DNA from: Cristatella mucedo
Lineage: Eukaryota; Bryozoa; Phylactolaemata; Cristatellidae
DNA: 64,000 nt
NCBI GenBank assembly: GCA_009760855.2
Contig: WPIO01000025.1
Location: 543,001-607,000 of the forward strand
Direction: 5' to 3'
Part shown: positions 36,801 through 51,800 of the stretch, one piece after another
How positions within the stretch are numbered: position 1 is the stretch's first letter
Layout: every line of letters begins with the position of its first letter
Notes under the pieces: model-generated
What the model was told of the DNA's origin: nothing
Seen by the model: only the letters and a program-made list of their open reading frames with translations
Database searches by the model: none
Program-made: the position numbers and the translations under genes

Positions 36801-39800
36801 ATCGCAGAAAAATGAAAAATTCTGTGCACAAACTTAAGGAATATTTGACTAGATTTAAGATAAGTTTCAAAAGTTGATCGTAAGAGTTTCAATATATCTA
36901 ATTTTAAGGTTAGCTATTTTATGTCAGCAAGATATCCCAATTATTATGCAAATAAAACTCCAGGTTCAGAACTGAATGATAACATATTCCAACATATTTC
37001 CTGCCCATCGTTAAATGGTTAAGTGCGCTCTTACTATAATATAATTAACAATATATTGCATTCTTACATTTTTACACAATAGAGTAGCCATGGGAGATTG
37101 TTCTTTAACTCTTCAATGATCGGTCACATGACCCATTGAAAAAGAAGCTGCTCTAATTTCCAATTAATCTGAGGATGCAGCTACAAATCAGCATGTGTCC
37201 AAATAAATTTCTTATTTATATTAAGATAAAGTGTTCTAGATTTATCAGTTTAATCGTGCCCTCATGTTCTCTCAGGATAAATAGCTGTCACAGCCTTCAG
37301 TTCAAAGACTATTGATGACATAAGCTTTTATAATTACAGTCTCCAGACTTTGAAAACTCTTTCGCAGATACTGTTGCCAACGTGTTGCAAATTATTTGCA
37401 GCCATCCTATTCTTCTAGTTTTGCAATATTTATTGCGATATATTGCGATATATTTATAAATGTTTATGCGATATACATGAGATATCATTGACTGATGTTT
37501 TAACTCAGAAGTAGTTCTCGTTATTTAATAACTTAAGTGACGAAGACTGTTGGCACCGTATGACCGTGTAAAAACAGCGAGCTATAGACCGCTTACAAAC
37601 TATTGGAGCTTGGTGGAGGGACAGATGAATAGAATGATGTACTTACGAACAGCCCCGGAACCGATTGATTGAAGTCTTTTAAGACTTTGCACAAAAACTT
37701 AAAGGATTCATTTGGTTGTAGCAGATATATTCAAGATGTCCTTTTTTGTCTAGGATATTTGCAAAGAACCAAGGCTATTTGTCGACGGTCGGAGCAATGC
37801 AGACGTAGTTCAAGGACGACTTGGAAACTGCTGGCTTGTCGCTGCTACCACATGTATCGCCAATCGTGGCTCGTCATGGAAAAAGGTAGGCATGGCACAA
37901 TCAATCCATTTTAATAATAATTGAAAAACATACTTAAAGTTATGACAGCTGACTTTAAGGAAGCTTCCAAAAAATTCTAAGGCATTCATGGCATCTTGTC
38001 ATGGTATAAAAAAACAAACATCACATCAAACAAGACACTAGCGTAGCAAGAAGCATTTGGCTCCGTTTCAGATAATTCCTAATGCAACAAATCAGGATTG
38101 GGACCCAAAGCGGCCACGTCAGTACTGCGGCATATTTCGCTTTCGTTTCTGGCACTTTGGAGATTGGTTGGACGTTGTCATTGACGACTTTTTACCAACT
38201 GTAAATGGAAAGCTAATATACATGCACTCGCGAACGCAGAACGAATTTTGGAGTGCACTGTTGGAGAAAGCCTATGCCAAGTATATAAATTATGTTTGAA
38301 TTTACACTGATGGGCACATTGGTATTGTGCAACTGCCAGAATTTTCCATAAATGTTTGAGCTGCTGGAAAAGAATGCATAGCCTACAATGTCTCAAAATC
38401 ACTTTTTAGAATAATCATATGCTAACAAATGTATAGAGCCTCAACAGGAAAGTCACGTCTGTGAAGGAAAATAACTAGATTTCACTTGTAGCAGTTAAAA
38501 TGCTGAATAGCTTTCCTCAAGAAACCATGACGTTTAATTGCAAAAAAACCTAGCAATCTTCTCTTTCAGGAACTGTGCATTTAGCTCATGTGATTAAAAC
38601 TGGAAGCAAGTATAATAGCATAGCAAGAAGCTATGCCGTCCAACGGTTCAAACTAACACCTGAAAAACTTTGACCATTACCATAATAAATGCTCAAAGCA
38701 TGTTAAATCTTCACAGAGCACCCGGTGGTCTGGTTTAGCGGCCCAAAGTGCGACAATTGCTTCGGGTATACGACGACCTACTTAGGAATGCAGAGATGGG
38801 TAGAGTAATAAGAATAATTATAATAATACACTTGAACAAGCGCCCTCAGAGAACTTAATCTCTTTCTAGGCGCTTTACATTTGCTGCAAAGGGAAATGCG
38901 AGAGTATTTTTGGTTGTTTTGCTCGATCTCGCAGCAGCTTTCTACACTATCGATCACCAAGTTCTTCAAGAGCGCCCCTCATCTCTTCAAGAGCGCCTCT
39001 CATCTCTTCAAGAGCGCCTCTAATCTCTTCAAGAGCGCCTTGAGAGGCGCATCACTGGCACTGCTCTTCGATGGTTCAGGTCCTATGTCAGTGAGAGACT
39101 CCGGAGTATTGATCCGAATGAACAAAGATCATCAGAGGTACCTCTGACATATAGGGTACCTCATGGCTACGTGCTAGGTTGGGTTCTTTTCACAGTTTAC
39201 ACTCTCCCTCTTGCCGATGTGACTGACAAGCACAATCTACGTTTTCAATTCTATGCTCATGATAATCAGTTGTACCTTTGCTTTGATCCATCCCAGCCTT
39301 CGAGCACCTACAATTCTCTCTACTCTTATGCAACATGTATTGACGACATCCGCATATGGATGGCAGAACATTTTCTTAAATTAATTGATGATAACTGACT
39401 AACTAACAGATTAACTGACTTACTAGCTATGGACAAACCAAGTGTGATTCAGAAATTGGAAAGGCTAACAATCAAAACCGGCTATGCCAGCGTGTCTTCT
39501 GTTTAATCTGCACGAAATCTAGGTGTCATGTTCCGAAATGACCTTTCGTTAGACGACCACATCAGCACAAACAAGTTTGCCTACTTTCAGCTACACAACG
39601 TTGCTAAAATTCGGGTTAGTTTAGATAAAGATATAACATTTAAGTTGGCTTATGCATTTGTGAAGTCCCGTCATAATTTCTGTAACTCACTGCTTGCTGG
39701 CCTATTGGCCTATGCAATCAGGCGCTTACAGCTGGTGTAAAACTCTGCAGATAGGCTCGTTTGGCGTGAGCAGACGTTCGAACGGAAATACATTTTGACG

Positions 39801-42800
39801 TTCGAACGGAAATACAGTTTGCATTCACTTAAAATGTTTCACAAAAGTGCAGTTTTACTTCTAACTAATAGACAGTGGTATTACAAGTTTACCCTGCAAA
39901 TTTCATGCGATTATGTTTGCACATTCTCATGCTATTGCCCTAAGGCCGGGCGAAATGGCAGCCCAAAACCTTCAAACCAAAATAAAGCTACCGTTTTAGT
40001 AAAAAACTTCGAACAGCGATTTTTTGAATTTACAATGATAGAAAGCAGCATGCCAGGTTTACTTATCAATCTTCAGCCGATTGATAATGCGTGTTATCAG
40101 ACTATGGCCTCCATTGGCCCAGCTTAAATTGCAGTTCTACGAAGTCAGACTGTGTTTTCACAAAACATTTCCACCAAAAGCTTCACCTAACTACATTCTT
40201 TCTAATTGCCTTATGATTTCAAATGATAGCAAGCAATTTTCCAGGTCGATCCATGAAAATTTACGGGATTTCGCCAGCGCATTCTCATATAATGGCTTCG
40301 AATCGCCAGCCCCAGACAGCATAATCGAACTGCCATATAGATGCCACTTCCGCAAAAAGTGCTGTGCAACCGTGGTTTTCATTCTATATTATAGAAAGCA
40401 GTGTTCCGGGTTTACTCACAAAAATTTGTGCACTTCGCACACGAGTGTTATCATGGAATGGAGTCTAGAGGCCCAGGCCGCAGCATAATTTTAACTGCGA
40501 TACGGCTGCCACTTTTATGATTGGAGTCGTGTAACTGAGAGTTAAGTTTTAATCCCACATGTATTCCCAGGTTATCTACTACATCTATAGCATAGTGCAT
40601 GGGTCTCCAATGCTATTGCCCCCTATGGTCCTGGCGAGCCAGTCTGCCTACATATTTTAGCACCTATATAGCTGCCATTTCCGTAATAGGCCTCAAGAAA
40701 TTTTGATTTTTGTTTCACATTATGGAAAAAAAGCATTCCAGGCTCACTGTAAAAAATTCATACGAATTTTCATGGGCATGTTGACAGTTATCCCATGTTT
40801 TTTGGGGAAATGGCAGCTGTTTCGCAGAGTAACACAGTGTATCCCAGTTATTCGTGGGACCCGCCTGTTGTACTGGAGTGATATTGTTTATTGGACGTGT
40901 TTTAGCCAAGAGAATGAAATGCTATTCCAGTTCAGTCTGCAATCGATAAAGGTACTTGCATGTTTGCACGACTTGCATGGATTAGACCTAATCGAGCCTG
41001 AATAGATTGTGACAGGTAACCACGGTCAACCACAAGTTGATGTTGAATGCTCATGCACTATGACGGATAAATCTTCGCAGGTTAGGGGCTTGAACCGAGT
41101 CTTTCTGCGTCTCAATTTTCACTCGAATTTCATGTCATGTGGTATGCTCTAGGCATTGTACCGTTATTCTCTTCGAGCTTGTGATGTCACGCTGGCAATC
41201 TTTCGAATTGCACTGCGGGGGGGGGGGGAGGGAGTGAGTGGTAGCGGGGCTAAGACATGTTGTCGTCGGTTCGCACAGCAACACGTAGTGCCATTATCAG
41301 GCTTCTCCTAATGTGCAGTGACCTGTCGGTGAAAACTGAACTGCCACTCAAACTTAATCTCTGCATTCTCACTTTGAAGTTTCCGTAATTCACTAGATTT
41401 AAAGGACTGCGTGAAATTGAAGGGATGATGTCCGCATGAATGCATGTTTCTAAAAACCTAGAGAGTGTCAGTTTATAATCGAGAGGGTGCCCGATAAAGC
41501 AGCACCAGTCATCTGGGCCGGACTTCTTGTAGCAACTCAAAGCTGACTAGGTGATTATTCAGGTCAGACTATAGATGAACTGCGTTTGTAGCAGTACGAT
41601 TATAAGATCAGAATAAAAAAATATTTAGCTCACTGTATTGTGTACTGTGAGTAGGTATCTTTGATTGATCCTTATTGGCTGGGACTGACCTTATGCCGTC
41701 TCCAATGATGAATGAACTGTGTATCTATATCGCTGGTTTGGCAAAGTGGTAAAGGTGCTCGCGCTCAAACCAAGGTCAAAGTGAGTGCAATAGATGACTG
41801 TGTGCTCAATCTTTTGAAAACGGCTCTCGGAGACCTTAGCAGGTCAGAGTGATTCGCCGAATGGTCCCATTAAAGACTTCTGCAGAATAGCCGGAGGAGT
41901 TGTTAGTCAGTCCACCCGTCTTAATTTGTGGACTCTGTACATCACTCTCTTGCTGAATAAGGGTAGGGGGTACAACTTGCTTGCGTTCGGCGCTCAGACA
42001 TAGTTTTAAGTCTGACGCATTGTCGCACGCGCCTAGCTTTAGACGACAACGCGACGGTAAGCGACATTTCAGCTGCTGCACATCTGCTCGGCGTTCTCAG
42101 CCTCTACCAGGCGTGAATATAGTTTTATTTGCTCAGTGGTGTTTAAAGCTTTTTATTTAATTTGATTAATAAGCAAACTTCTCCTAAAAGACAACTGCAG
42201 AGCCAAGGTGCAGTTGACAATATTGAGATGTTGATGCGCCGCGAGCTGCGTTTTCGTTTTCGCTCGACTAGATCTATCATGCCCCAAGGAACAGTGACCT
42301 CTCAGCCGTCTGAATTGCACAAATCTTTCGGCAGACTCACTCTGAGGTTCAAAAGAACACACTTGCGGTCGGTAACCGAGCAAAATTAATAAATTCTGGT
42401 ATATGGTATTGCCTCATCTCGATTGAGCCATGTAGAGTCAGTACACATATATCTGTGATTGCAAAAGAAATAAGGCAGACACGCTATATCATATTCACAC
42501 TAATATGATATATAGAAATATATGAAAATTATCACAGCGAAATAGAAATAATCCAAGAGATCTAAAATCCACCACAAAACCCTAAGTAGCAGTGGGAAAG
42601 GCAGTACTTTGTTAGATGCCCATCTCCTTCTTCACTCCTTCTCGTCAACTACCCGTAAGATCATCGCTTTATTTCAAAATGGTAGCCTGTGTGTCAGTAG
42701 AGGTAAGCAGAACAATTATTTCAAAGTTTATCTGAAAATTTCTTTCATTTTTTAACAACTTGAACGAGGCCCTTTTGGTGAAATTTATGCTACACATGCA

Positions 42801-45800
42801 TGCGAGTTGCATTAGCCATCTTGGCCAAATCAAACCATGTCCACAGACGAATCTGTTGGGTGAGACATTTCATTTCACATTATCCAGCTTCGCCGACTCA
42901 CACCACTGTTTAAGGCCGAAGTGTGCTTGCTATTACTCAATGCGCAGCCATTATGCTGGACTATTTTTTGCAACCGCTTATCCTATAAAGAAGAATCGAC
43001 CAACCTTTAAAGGAGCCAGTCGCGCTTATGGTTGCATTACCATGGTACAAAATTACGCCATTACGGGTTTGACGACCTAACAACCCAGTTGAAGTTTCAG
43101 CAAACACGCAGCTTAAGCGAAGTCATGCAGGCATAAAGATAAGGAGATGCTACTTTTTTTACAGCCTCGAAATTTACAAGCTGCTCCACTCAACCACCAC
43201 CAGAAATAACAAATGGTTTTAGATGGCACGTTGTAAAATAATTCAGGAAATTAACTTATGCCATATTAAACTTTGCCGGTGATTGTGGAACGCTCGTAAT
43301 GCAACTTTGTTTCCTCGAGCAGTATAGATTATTTAGAAAAAGTAACTAATAATTTAAAATCTGGGAGACACCCTTAGGTTCAAGCTTAGTTTTTTAAATA
43401 TATCTGCTTTTTATTAATTTTATTAATTCAGTTAAACAAAACTATCATACAGACCAATTATTTAAATATTTCTGGGTCGTGATGCAGGCTTGCCTTTATG
43501 TTTCTTCGAGGATATTTGGATGTTACGAAGCTCTGGACGGCGGAGATCTGGAGGAAGCTCTCGTAGACTTTACTGGTGGAGTCGCCGAATCTATTAACAT
43601 CCGCAACAATTGTTATGATGCTGATGACGGAAAGCGATGGAAACTCTTCGATCTCCTTGTAGAGGAGGTTTCAAATGCTTCGCTAGTGGCAGCATCAATA
43701 CCAGTACGTTGCGTTTTTCCGGCTTTCCTATTGGCGTGCTTCCGCTAGATTGCAGCTAACATTAGTGTTCTGTGCAGTTTAGGCTTCCGGTAACGAAGAC
43801 AAAGAGAAAGTTACCAGTGAAGGGCTGGTAAAAGGTCATGCTTACAGCTTGATTAGCATTAAGACAGTGGCTCTCGCAGGTAGTGGCTTGTGGGGGTTAT
43901 TTCGGAAGGACTACGTTCGAATGGTAAGGCTACGCAATCCATGGGGCCGAGTGGAATGGAACGGTGCATTCAGCGATTCATCACCAGAGTGGAGTCGAAT
44001 AAGTAATTTAGAAAAGCGTCGCCTGGCGCTGGACGTAGAAGACGACGGAGAATTCTGGTAAGCATAACATATCGCGTGTCTGCAACGTGCACGCTCGAAG
44101 TTTTTTCCACAGGCTGGTGAGCGGCGGGATGGTGAGAAACTGCGGACTAGCTGGAATACGTTCAGGTTAGCATCGCATATAGAAGTAAACCTTTGTGTGC
44201 TTTCGTGTACCAAAAATTTGAGATAACTAATCTAAAAAATTAGTCATAATTCAACTTCTCCATGGTAATTATTCTAGCGCCTTTTTAAAGTACGTCTTGT
44301 CTTATAATATGATTATATATACTCCTATATACAGGTGAAATGCACAATTCTATATAGAGAGACATCAAAGCACTGGCACGTGATGGCCTGGGGTCGTTAG
44401 ATGCTGACAAGTATCATATCTTTACATAAAGTTGCTTCCTCACGAAACCTGAATCTTGAGGCGTTATTATTTCTGCCTGCTATCAATGCGTACTGTCATT
44501 ACCCAATAGGGGCAGGGGCACCGTATAGTAATGCCACCAAACGCATCTGTAAGAGCTGCAGTGAAAGCTGGCTGTAACCTCTGTCAGTGTTTAAATTTCT
44601 GCACGTCCAGGTGAGGCAGGTTTTGTGTGTGCTAAGTAAATTGAGAAGAGTAATTATCCTTTTACCGTAACCGGTACAAATTGAAATGCAGCTTGATGTA
44701 AAGATGGATCTATAGCATGATGACGGAATAAACCTAGTTTATCAATTTTTAAGAGTGAAACAAAGTCATAGTAATCGATATTAAGCTGGCTCCATAAAGT
44801 GCCTCACTACGCAACCAAAAATATGCATTTTACGGTGTAGGCATCTATTTCTGAATCTGCCGGTTTCTGCACGAAAGCTTACAGTTCAGTTGGATTGCTA
44901 ACTGTTGCTATAGACTCTCCAGATTATTATTTATATTTTGCGTAAGTCAAAGAATGAGTGAAGAGTTGCATTGTGCATCTACTGATCCAGCTATTGACAC
45001 TGCTGTACCAATGCTTTGCAAGCATTAGAGCGAATTTTTCTTTCGAAAAATGAGGTACCTTCTTACTGGTGAGGTACTCATACAATTGAAAGTAAGCCCG
45101 TAAAAATGGTTCAATTATGTACGTGAATAGCTGAAAGTTACATAATCATCACACTAATGCCACCGATACAGCTGATGTGGGCGAATAATGTCAACATATC
45201 ACCTCTGTTAATTATAACGAGAAGTAACTTTGCGTCTTCACGTTTGTTTTTGTCTACCATTTCCGCTGGAGTCCCACATGGTCAGTCAGCAACCCTGCCA
45301 AATTATTGGATGCAATTTTACGAGTATTTTTTCCAATTGTTTTGGAAAACGTCATCGAAATTATTATTGAATTTTAAATACAATAGAAAATTTTAATAAG
45401 TGACACATTAAATCTGCCTTATCTAATTATTTTTGATTAATTAAGGAGTATATATGTTCGCGTGTACAGCAACCGCCTTAGACTAAATAATTTTGTAGGT
45501 TATGTTTTTAGGAATAAGTAGCTGAGCTGCAAGCGATTAGTAAGAAAAAGAAACTGCCGGAAGAGATTTTCTATGCTTTAAAGAATAAAACTCACACCAC
45601 ACTTCAGGAAGGTGCACACAATTCACAGGTAGAATAGAACCTTTCAAGCAGCTGTGAGAACTAAGCTGTAAGGAGTGCCTAAGTTGAGAGCTCACACAAC
45701 AATGAATTCAATGTGCAAGCCCCGTAATTTCTTGGTTCGTGAGTGAAACTGGGATCATTACAGATATTTATATTGATCTGATACTGGACAAACTGCCCAG

Positions 45801-48800
45801 GCCTCCCTCTAATGGCAGCCGATAATTTGATGAAAGCGCCAACGAAAGCATTAAAATTACTAAAATCACGGAACAATAAAATAACTGCTGAATACGCGAC
45901 GCAACTCAAAATGAGCTAGGCGCTTTGCATAACCCAGGTAGATGTAAAATCTCTGCCAACTTTATTTATTAAGCTCTAGATTTCAGGGTAATACAATATT
46001 ACAGGATGCTTTTCGAAGATTTCTGCCAATACTTTGTCCACTTGACGCTATGCCGACTGGTCAACACATCGTGGCTGTCTGTAAGAAAATCATATGAGGA
46101 GGCACGTTTTCACGGTGAATGGAAATCGCCATCACAAGCTGGCGGTTGTTCAAACAATATAACAACCTACCTACAGAATCCTCAGGTAAAAGACCGATTT
46201 TCTTATGTTGGTAAAGAACTGTGCACGGCAACTCGTGTACGTGATTTATTTTCCGTTTCTTAAGAGAGAAAGATGGCAGTGTCATATTGCAGAGGACCGT
46301 TTTCTACACTCAGGATGAAGATGTTTCACCTTTTAATTTAAGTTCGCTTATGGAATAAGGCTATGCTATCTCAAATCTCAAATCTTATCTCAATTCCCAC
46401 ATAAAGCGAGGTATTTTTCAAAACGCCTACTGGCTAAAGAATTCTGTACAGCTAATAGCACATCTGGAAATGCATTGTCTAAACGTATCTAAACCATGTC
46501 TAAACGCTACGATGTATTCGGGCGTTTCCAACCAAGGCTATTAAAGTTGTCGTAGATTTTCAGATAGTGCAGCAATAACTAAAAGCGTTAAAAAGGTTAA
46601 TAGTTGAATAGGTCAAGAGCTAAATAAAAATATCATTAGAACTAGAAAATCATGTGCTTAGTTAGAGTCAAGAATTGACTCTGAAAATAAAAACTACGCC
46701 AGAGACGTTTGAACCAGCGAAAATCATAAACTACAGACTTCTTCGGCAGAAAAAATGGCTTGCTGTTTATTATTTGGTAGGATTTTAATTGCATATGCAA
46801 AACAATGCGGCGATTGATGGCTTTATCTGACGCTCAGGAACTTCCCAAACAAGCGCCAGGAACGTGTCCTTGTTTATGAAACATTCATGATACTTAAGTT
46901 CAGCGGTAACGAGCAGTTTATGCCCTTATGTTACGAGCTACAGGTTGAAACCTAATCAGATGCTATGTTGTTAACACTAAAATGCAAGGAAGTCACAGCG
47001 AATGGCATTAAAGTTTCCGCACTAATCTGTTCGCGGCGGTGGTATACTATGTCACTAGAAGCATGGAGAAAGTCTGCTAACATATGAACCCGGTCAGCCG
47101 ACGAGCAGACTAGGTCTTTCAGGGGAAGAGCAGAAGAACAGTAGGGAGGAGCAGTATCTATCTCAAAGACACGATAGTGCTACTGTCGCACGGGCACGTG
47201 CTAGAGCAGAGGAAGAATATCCCCATAAGGGAATTGAATAAACCTTCACGTGAGAATTCAGTCAAAACTTTGCAAGGTCAAATGCTTGAAATGGCGTATC
47301 ATGCATGACCGGTGGTAGCGAGGATATTATGTAAAAGGTGGTTACAAAAAGTGCAAAAGTAAGTTGACCATCGACTCAGCTTTTTTTTGAACTCAACGCT
47401 TGCAGACTGACAGCGATTAGGCGTTTTAGCCTCCAAGAGTCGCTATTGCTCTGCCATTACGCCGTTTCAGTTCGCTTTTTCGGTCGGGATAGAGGGCGAC
47501 AAGGTGCTTGTCAGCTTGGAGCAGGAGATCGAAGACCGAGCTCTTAAGAAAGCCTCGATAGGGTTCCACGTCATACAAGTAAGTTTTCATTGCAATATCC
47601 CCAAGGTATTTCCCTTTCAGTCTAGGCAACTAGTCATTGAGATATGCATGCACATACTTGCCTGTGAGTATTGGCTTGCATGTGTGAGCCGCGTTGGCAT
47701 ACTAGGTAAGGTTAATTAATTAGTTAGGTAATTAATGATGTGAGGTGGATTCGAGGCGGACTAAAGTAGATTGCAGTGAATTTCGGTACAGGCCTCCATC
47801 GTTGCAACTCATTTATATAAGTGACGCCTGCTCGCGATGACATGTAATTTAGTAATTAGATCAAATCAACGGAGGAATACAATATCCGCCCAAAGTCTGA
47901 GCTCGGGAACGCCAGTGTCCTGTCGAATTCTGCCTATTTAGAGAGGATTGCTGTGGATTGCTGTAATTCATCAAGCCCTTCCGAAGTTGCAGCAGGAGCA
48001 ACGGCGGCAGCTCAGCTCTTAATTTGGACATTAAAAGATTCAGTTCTTCAAGCACTGCACGGATCACTAGCCTAAATAATTCTATTTTGAGCCACTTCAA
48101 GAAAAAAGAGAGCTTAAACCCCCGTGTTTCGTATCGTAAAGACAAATTTCAATCGCTCAATCAGTTTAAGCATTGGACCAGTAACTCTGAGGTTACTCAG
48201 AAGTCAACCCGGGCACGAGATGAAATTTTGCCAGGCTCAATGCAAGCACTGCGTTTCATCTTCGGTCGTTATTCAGTTTTAAACGGCAGCGTATTTTTGT
48301 AAACATGTATGCATGACAATATTTAAAAACAAAGATATAAGAAAGCATGCTGATATATTTAGCGACAAATATGGCTTTAAATGTGTGCGTATTTTTGTGC
48401 GAGTGTGCTGTAGGTGGAAGAGAACCGTGCGAGCCGTATGCACGAGAGCCAGAGAATCGTCACCTCGAGTAAATTTGAGAAGTGCCGAAGCGTGTTTGGG
48501 CGGATCGAGCTCACACAAGGACGATTCGTTCTAATTCCTTGCACGTTCGAGCCAGGAATCGAGAACATGTTTCTACTCCGCATTTACACGACCCGATCAA
48601 TGAACAGCCGGTAGGGGTTTGCAAAAATTGCGTAAATATCAGTGTAAACTCAGTGTCATTACCAAGCTTGTGGTCTTTTGTAACTGTTCAAATGAAATAC
48701 AGTTGAATAATCATAGACAACTCCAACTTCGATTTGGAAGGCTGGGGAGAATGCCCACTGATCAAGCAAGTCAACCCTACCTATTGACTTTCCTTGTTGA

Positions 48801-51800
48801 ATTTAAATCAGCTGTGAGAGGCACTTTGCAATAAGCTTCAATTAATCTATGTGCGATTTGCATGAGTTCTCTTCCCATAAGTCAGTACTGCATGTGACCA
48901 GCAATGACTTTCGTTTAGGGACGCAGGTGCTTAGTGGATATATAATTATATACATGTAAGGCAATTAAATTGACATCAAGTGTGCTGCCAAAATGATAAA
49001 TATTTGTATTCAGTGTATGCGTGCAAATGTATTTGCATGTAAACTCTAAATATGTTGTACATTCACCATTTTTGGATGAACTCATCTGCATGCTCGCGTG
49101 CGCCCGAGCTCATGTGTTGATCATTTAATGATCATAATATGCAGAATGCAGTAGACTTCAAGTACTGGCCACTGCCTGGCCACTTTAAGTTTTCCATTGA
49201 CACTTGGAACGGGTAGCGTTGAATTGGCCTCAGATGTGCATATCTCGATGTCTGTTACCTCTCACGCAGAGCGCTAACCGAAGATTATCCTACGAATCAC
49301 ATCTGCATCATGAGACTTTGCTTTCGGCCCTACGTACTTGCTACGAAAATCGAGTTCGTCAGTGCGACAGGATTACCTCCTTCCACTGCAGGTAGGAGAA
49401 TCATCTGAGCTTGCATGGGCTGCTCCGTTTACTTATTAGCTGCTTTCTAACCTAAAATGTTCTTAGCAGGCTCTAGCAAATAAATAACTGGCTGCTACGG
49501 GCTGCACACAGTGGCGGTGTCGTGGCCCAACGTCATCATTGGGCTGGCCTGTTGTGGCGTTGTCGCTCTGACCACGAGGAAACGAAAACCAGGTCTAGTT
49601 TAGTTGCATTATTTACATACCAACTGAATCGATCAACAAGCAGAAACAAAGCAAATCTATTAAATAAATTTAACTGTGCATTTTAAAATTAGTCACTTGT
49701 TGACTGATCCAGCAAATAAAGACCCACCGAGGTGTTTAATAAAAATTTCAAGTGTACAGTGACACATTTCATGAAAATTAACCTTATCCCAGATAAAAAA
49801 ATTAAAGACCCAAGATTAGTGATTTTAACTAGGTCTACATTTTTTTTCCGTTTTGGTTAGATTGCATGATGGTCAGCCGAGCCAAGTTCGTTAGTTAGTC
49901 GTACGTACGTTATTTTGTCAAGCTTAAAAACAGTGCTTACACCATTTTACTAGCATGGTCTAAGATGGGGAAATGACGAGTATGCAAGCCTTCCAATTGG
50001 TTCGCGAATTATATTATATAGTTTGAAATAACATCTACACACAAATACGTAGGTTTTTCACGAGATCGAGGTTTATGAGGAACGTAGAAGTACACGATTG
50101 GTAAATATTTTGGACAAACTCAAAAACATTTATAAGGGGAAAGATGAAACTAAAGATCGTGAAAATTTGAATCAACGGTCATTTTTTCAGCAGAAAAATT
50201 AGAATAATACTGATGTGAGACAACGTAAAGCGATAGGAAAAATGAGAGCCGGATGAACGTAGAATCACTGAAGTATAGTTCATTACTTTGCCGAAAGTGT
50301 TACGCAAAGGTAATACTTGTTTTTGAGGTTTTCTTAGTGCCTTTGCTTTTTTCCCTTTATTTATTATTACTATTTATTTTTTATGTTTTTATATTTTCTT
50401 TAGTCTTATTTATTTTTCTTCTTGAATGAAGTGATGTAAACGGTGCCACTAAATGAAAATGTACTTATATTTGTGAAGTTGTGTAGTTTCATCAAGATTT
50501 CTTTGAATAATTAACAAATTATTTTGCAAGCAAGCAAATAAGCGAGCGAGCGAGTGGCAGCCCAGCAAATTTAATGGCTGCAGAAGCCGATTAAGTACAC
50601 GGCCCACAAAAAGCTCGCAAAAAGTTGGCACAACTAAAATAAATAGGAAATTTAGTGCGCATAATTACTCACTTCCTGTAGTCGAATCTAAGGTAGGCAA
50701 TATATATCTAGGACAAGTATTGAGTAAATGAGTCTTAAAGAATGTGTACTTACCGAGAAGAGCTAAGAAGTCTTAGGTTTCCAAGATTATATTCCGCGCA
50801 GATTACCAGAGGAAAGGCTAAATGGATAGACTACTGGATACATATTCGGTCACATAATGCTGCAATAAAGTTTCGACCTACATTAATTGACTGAAAAAAG
50901 CTCACAGTATATTGCGATTTCCAATAACCAGTGAAATTGGAGACGATGAAAGAAACAGCAGAGTGCGGGAAGCGGCTGGTTCCAAAAATGCCTAGTAGAG
51001 CGCATACAAAATTTTCTTTATCAATTTTGTAATAGCTATTTGTGAATGCAATTTTGAGCAAGCCTATTAAAAGCTTTAAACTAGATCTAACAAACTTGTG
51101 AATAGTCTTAGAAAACTGTAATTTTGGAGAAGTTTGATTAGTTGCCGGTTGTACATAGTGATATGTGCCCAATAAATATATCGCTAAGCTTCCAAATCTT
51201 CACTCACTAATTAGCAGATATTAAACTAATATCCTGCATTTAACAGGAATGCGGCTTTAAATGTTTTCATGTATTGTCTCAGAAATTCTTTTCATGCAAG
51301 ATTAATTACGAAGCGAAGTTAGGATTCCGAATTGGGAAAACATCTGGCCAAGTCGGCCGGCGGACTTCCGGTCATCGATCATGCTTAGGATTCCAGAGAC
51401 TTCGATTACTGGGATGACGCTCGGAGAAGATGTGACTGTTAGTTAGGGAAAGCAATATAAAGGCTTTCCCACATTTAAAACGACAAACCTTAGATATTTT
51501 TAGTATAAAATTAACAAACAATAATATTACTGGGATATTCAGTCATTGTGCAACCCTACGTAAGAGATTCGATTTTAACATGCAAATAGTTAATGATAAC
51601 CCATTAGGCTGGGGCCTGCGTGACCGGTTTAGTAAAGAGTTTTGTATCGTTGGATATACAGGCGCAAAGCTTTATCTTCGAGTAGCGTGCGAAGGCCAGC
51701 TGGTAAAAATGCCAGCATGCTCAGCTGATGGACAGCAATGGACTTGGAAGAGATCGGTTCTTCTTTTCCGCACAAATCGTCAGAGTCCAGTCGTAGTTGT

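Larger units (their letters stand above)
33986..37753 (+). other. Intron 1 of calpain copy B
   Basis: It is 3.8 kb and bounded by GTAGGT and TTTGTCTAG. It contains a degenerate LINE fragment at 34620-35500, a truncated SINE at 35855-35960 and otherwise AT-rich unique sequence (36000-37650) in which I see nothing. Confidence 0.85.
38281..43510 (+). other. Intron 3 of calpain copy B
   Basis: It is 5.2 kb and interrupts a Lys codon (AA|G). It contains an inverted pair of LINE fragments (38815-38900 minus, 38910-39790 plus) and the 165-bp tandem array at 39850-40900. A poly-G run lies at about 41217-41229 and a possible SINE head at 41735-41790. The rest (41850-43487) shows nothing recognisable. 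Confidence 0.85.

Noticed and set aside
38964-39040. Four short direct repeats, considered as a CRISPR-like array
   Set aside because: The units are contiguous 21-bp tandem copies without spacers, inside a LINE RT frame in a eukaryotic genome.
42760-43080. 106-codon plus-strand frame in calpain intron 3
   Set aside because: It has no recognisable domain. It lies between exons whose splice phases already fit, so it is not needed by the gene.
43488-43510. Alternative acceptor for calpain exon 4 at 43487
   Set aside because: It would not complete the Lys codon in frame with the [12 protein letters not shown] segment. The acceptor at 43509-43510 gives the conserved frame.
51580-51661. Upstream extension of the calpain C2 exon as an open frame with its own ATG
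   Set aside because: The family alignment and the phase match with copy A place the exon start at 51662 after ATATACAG. The extension is intron.
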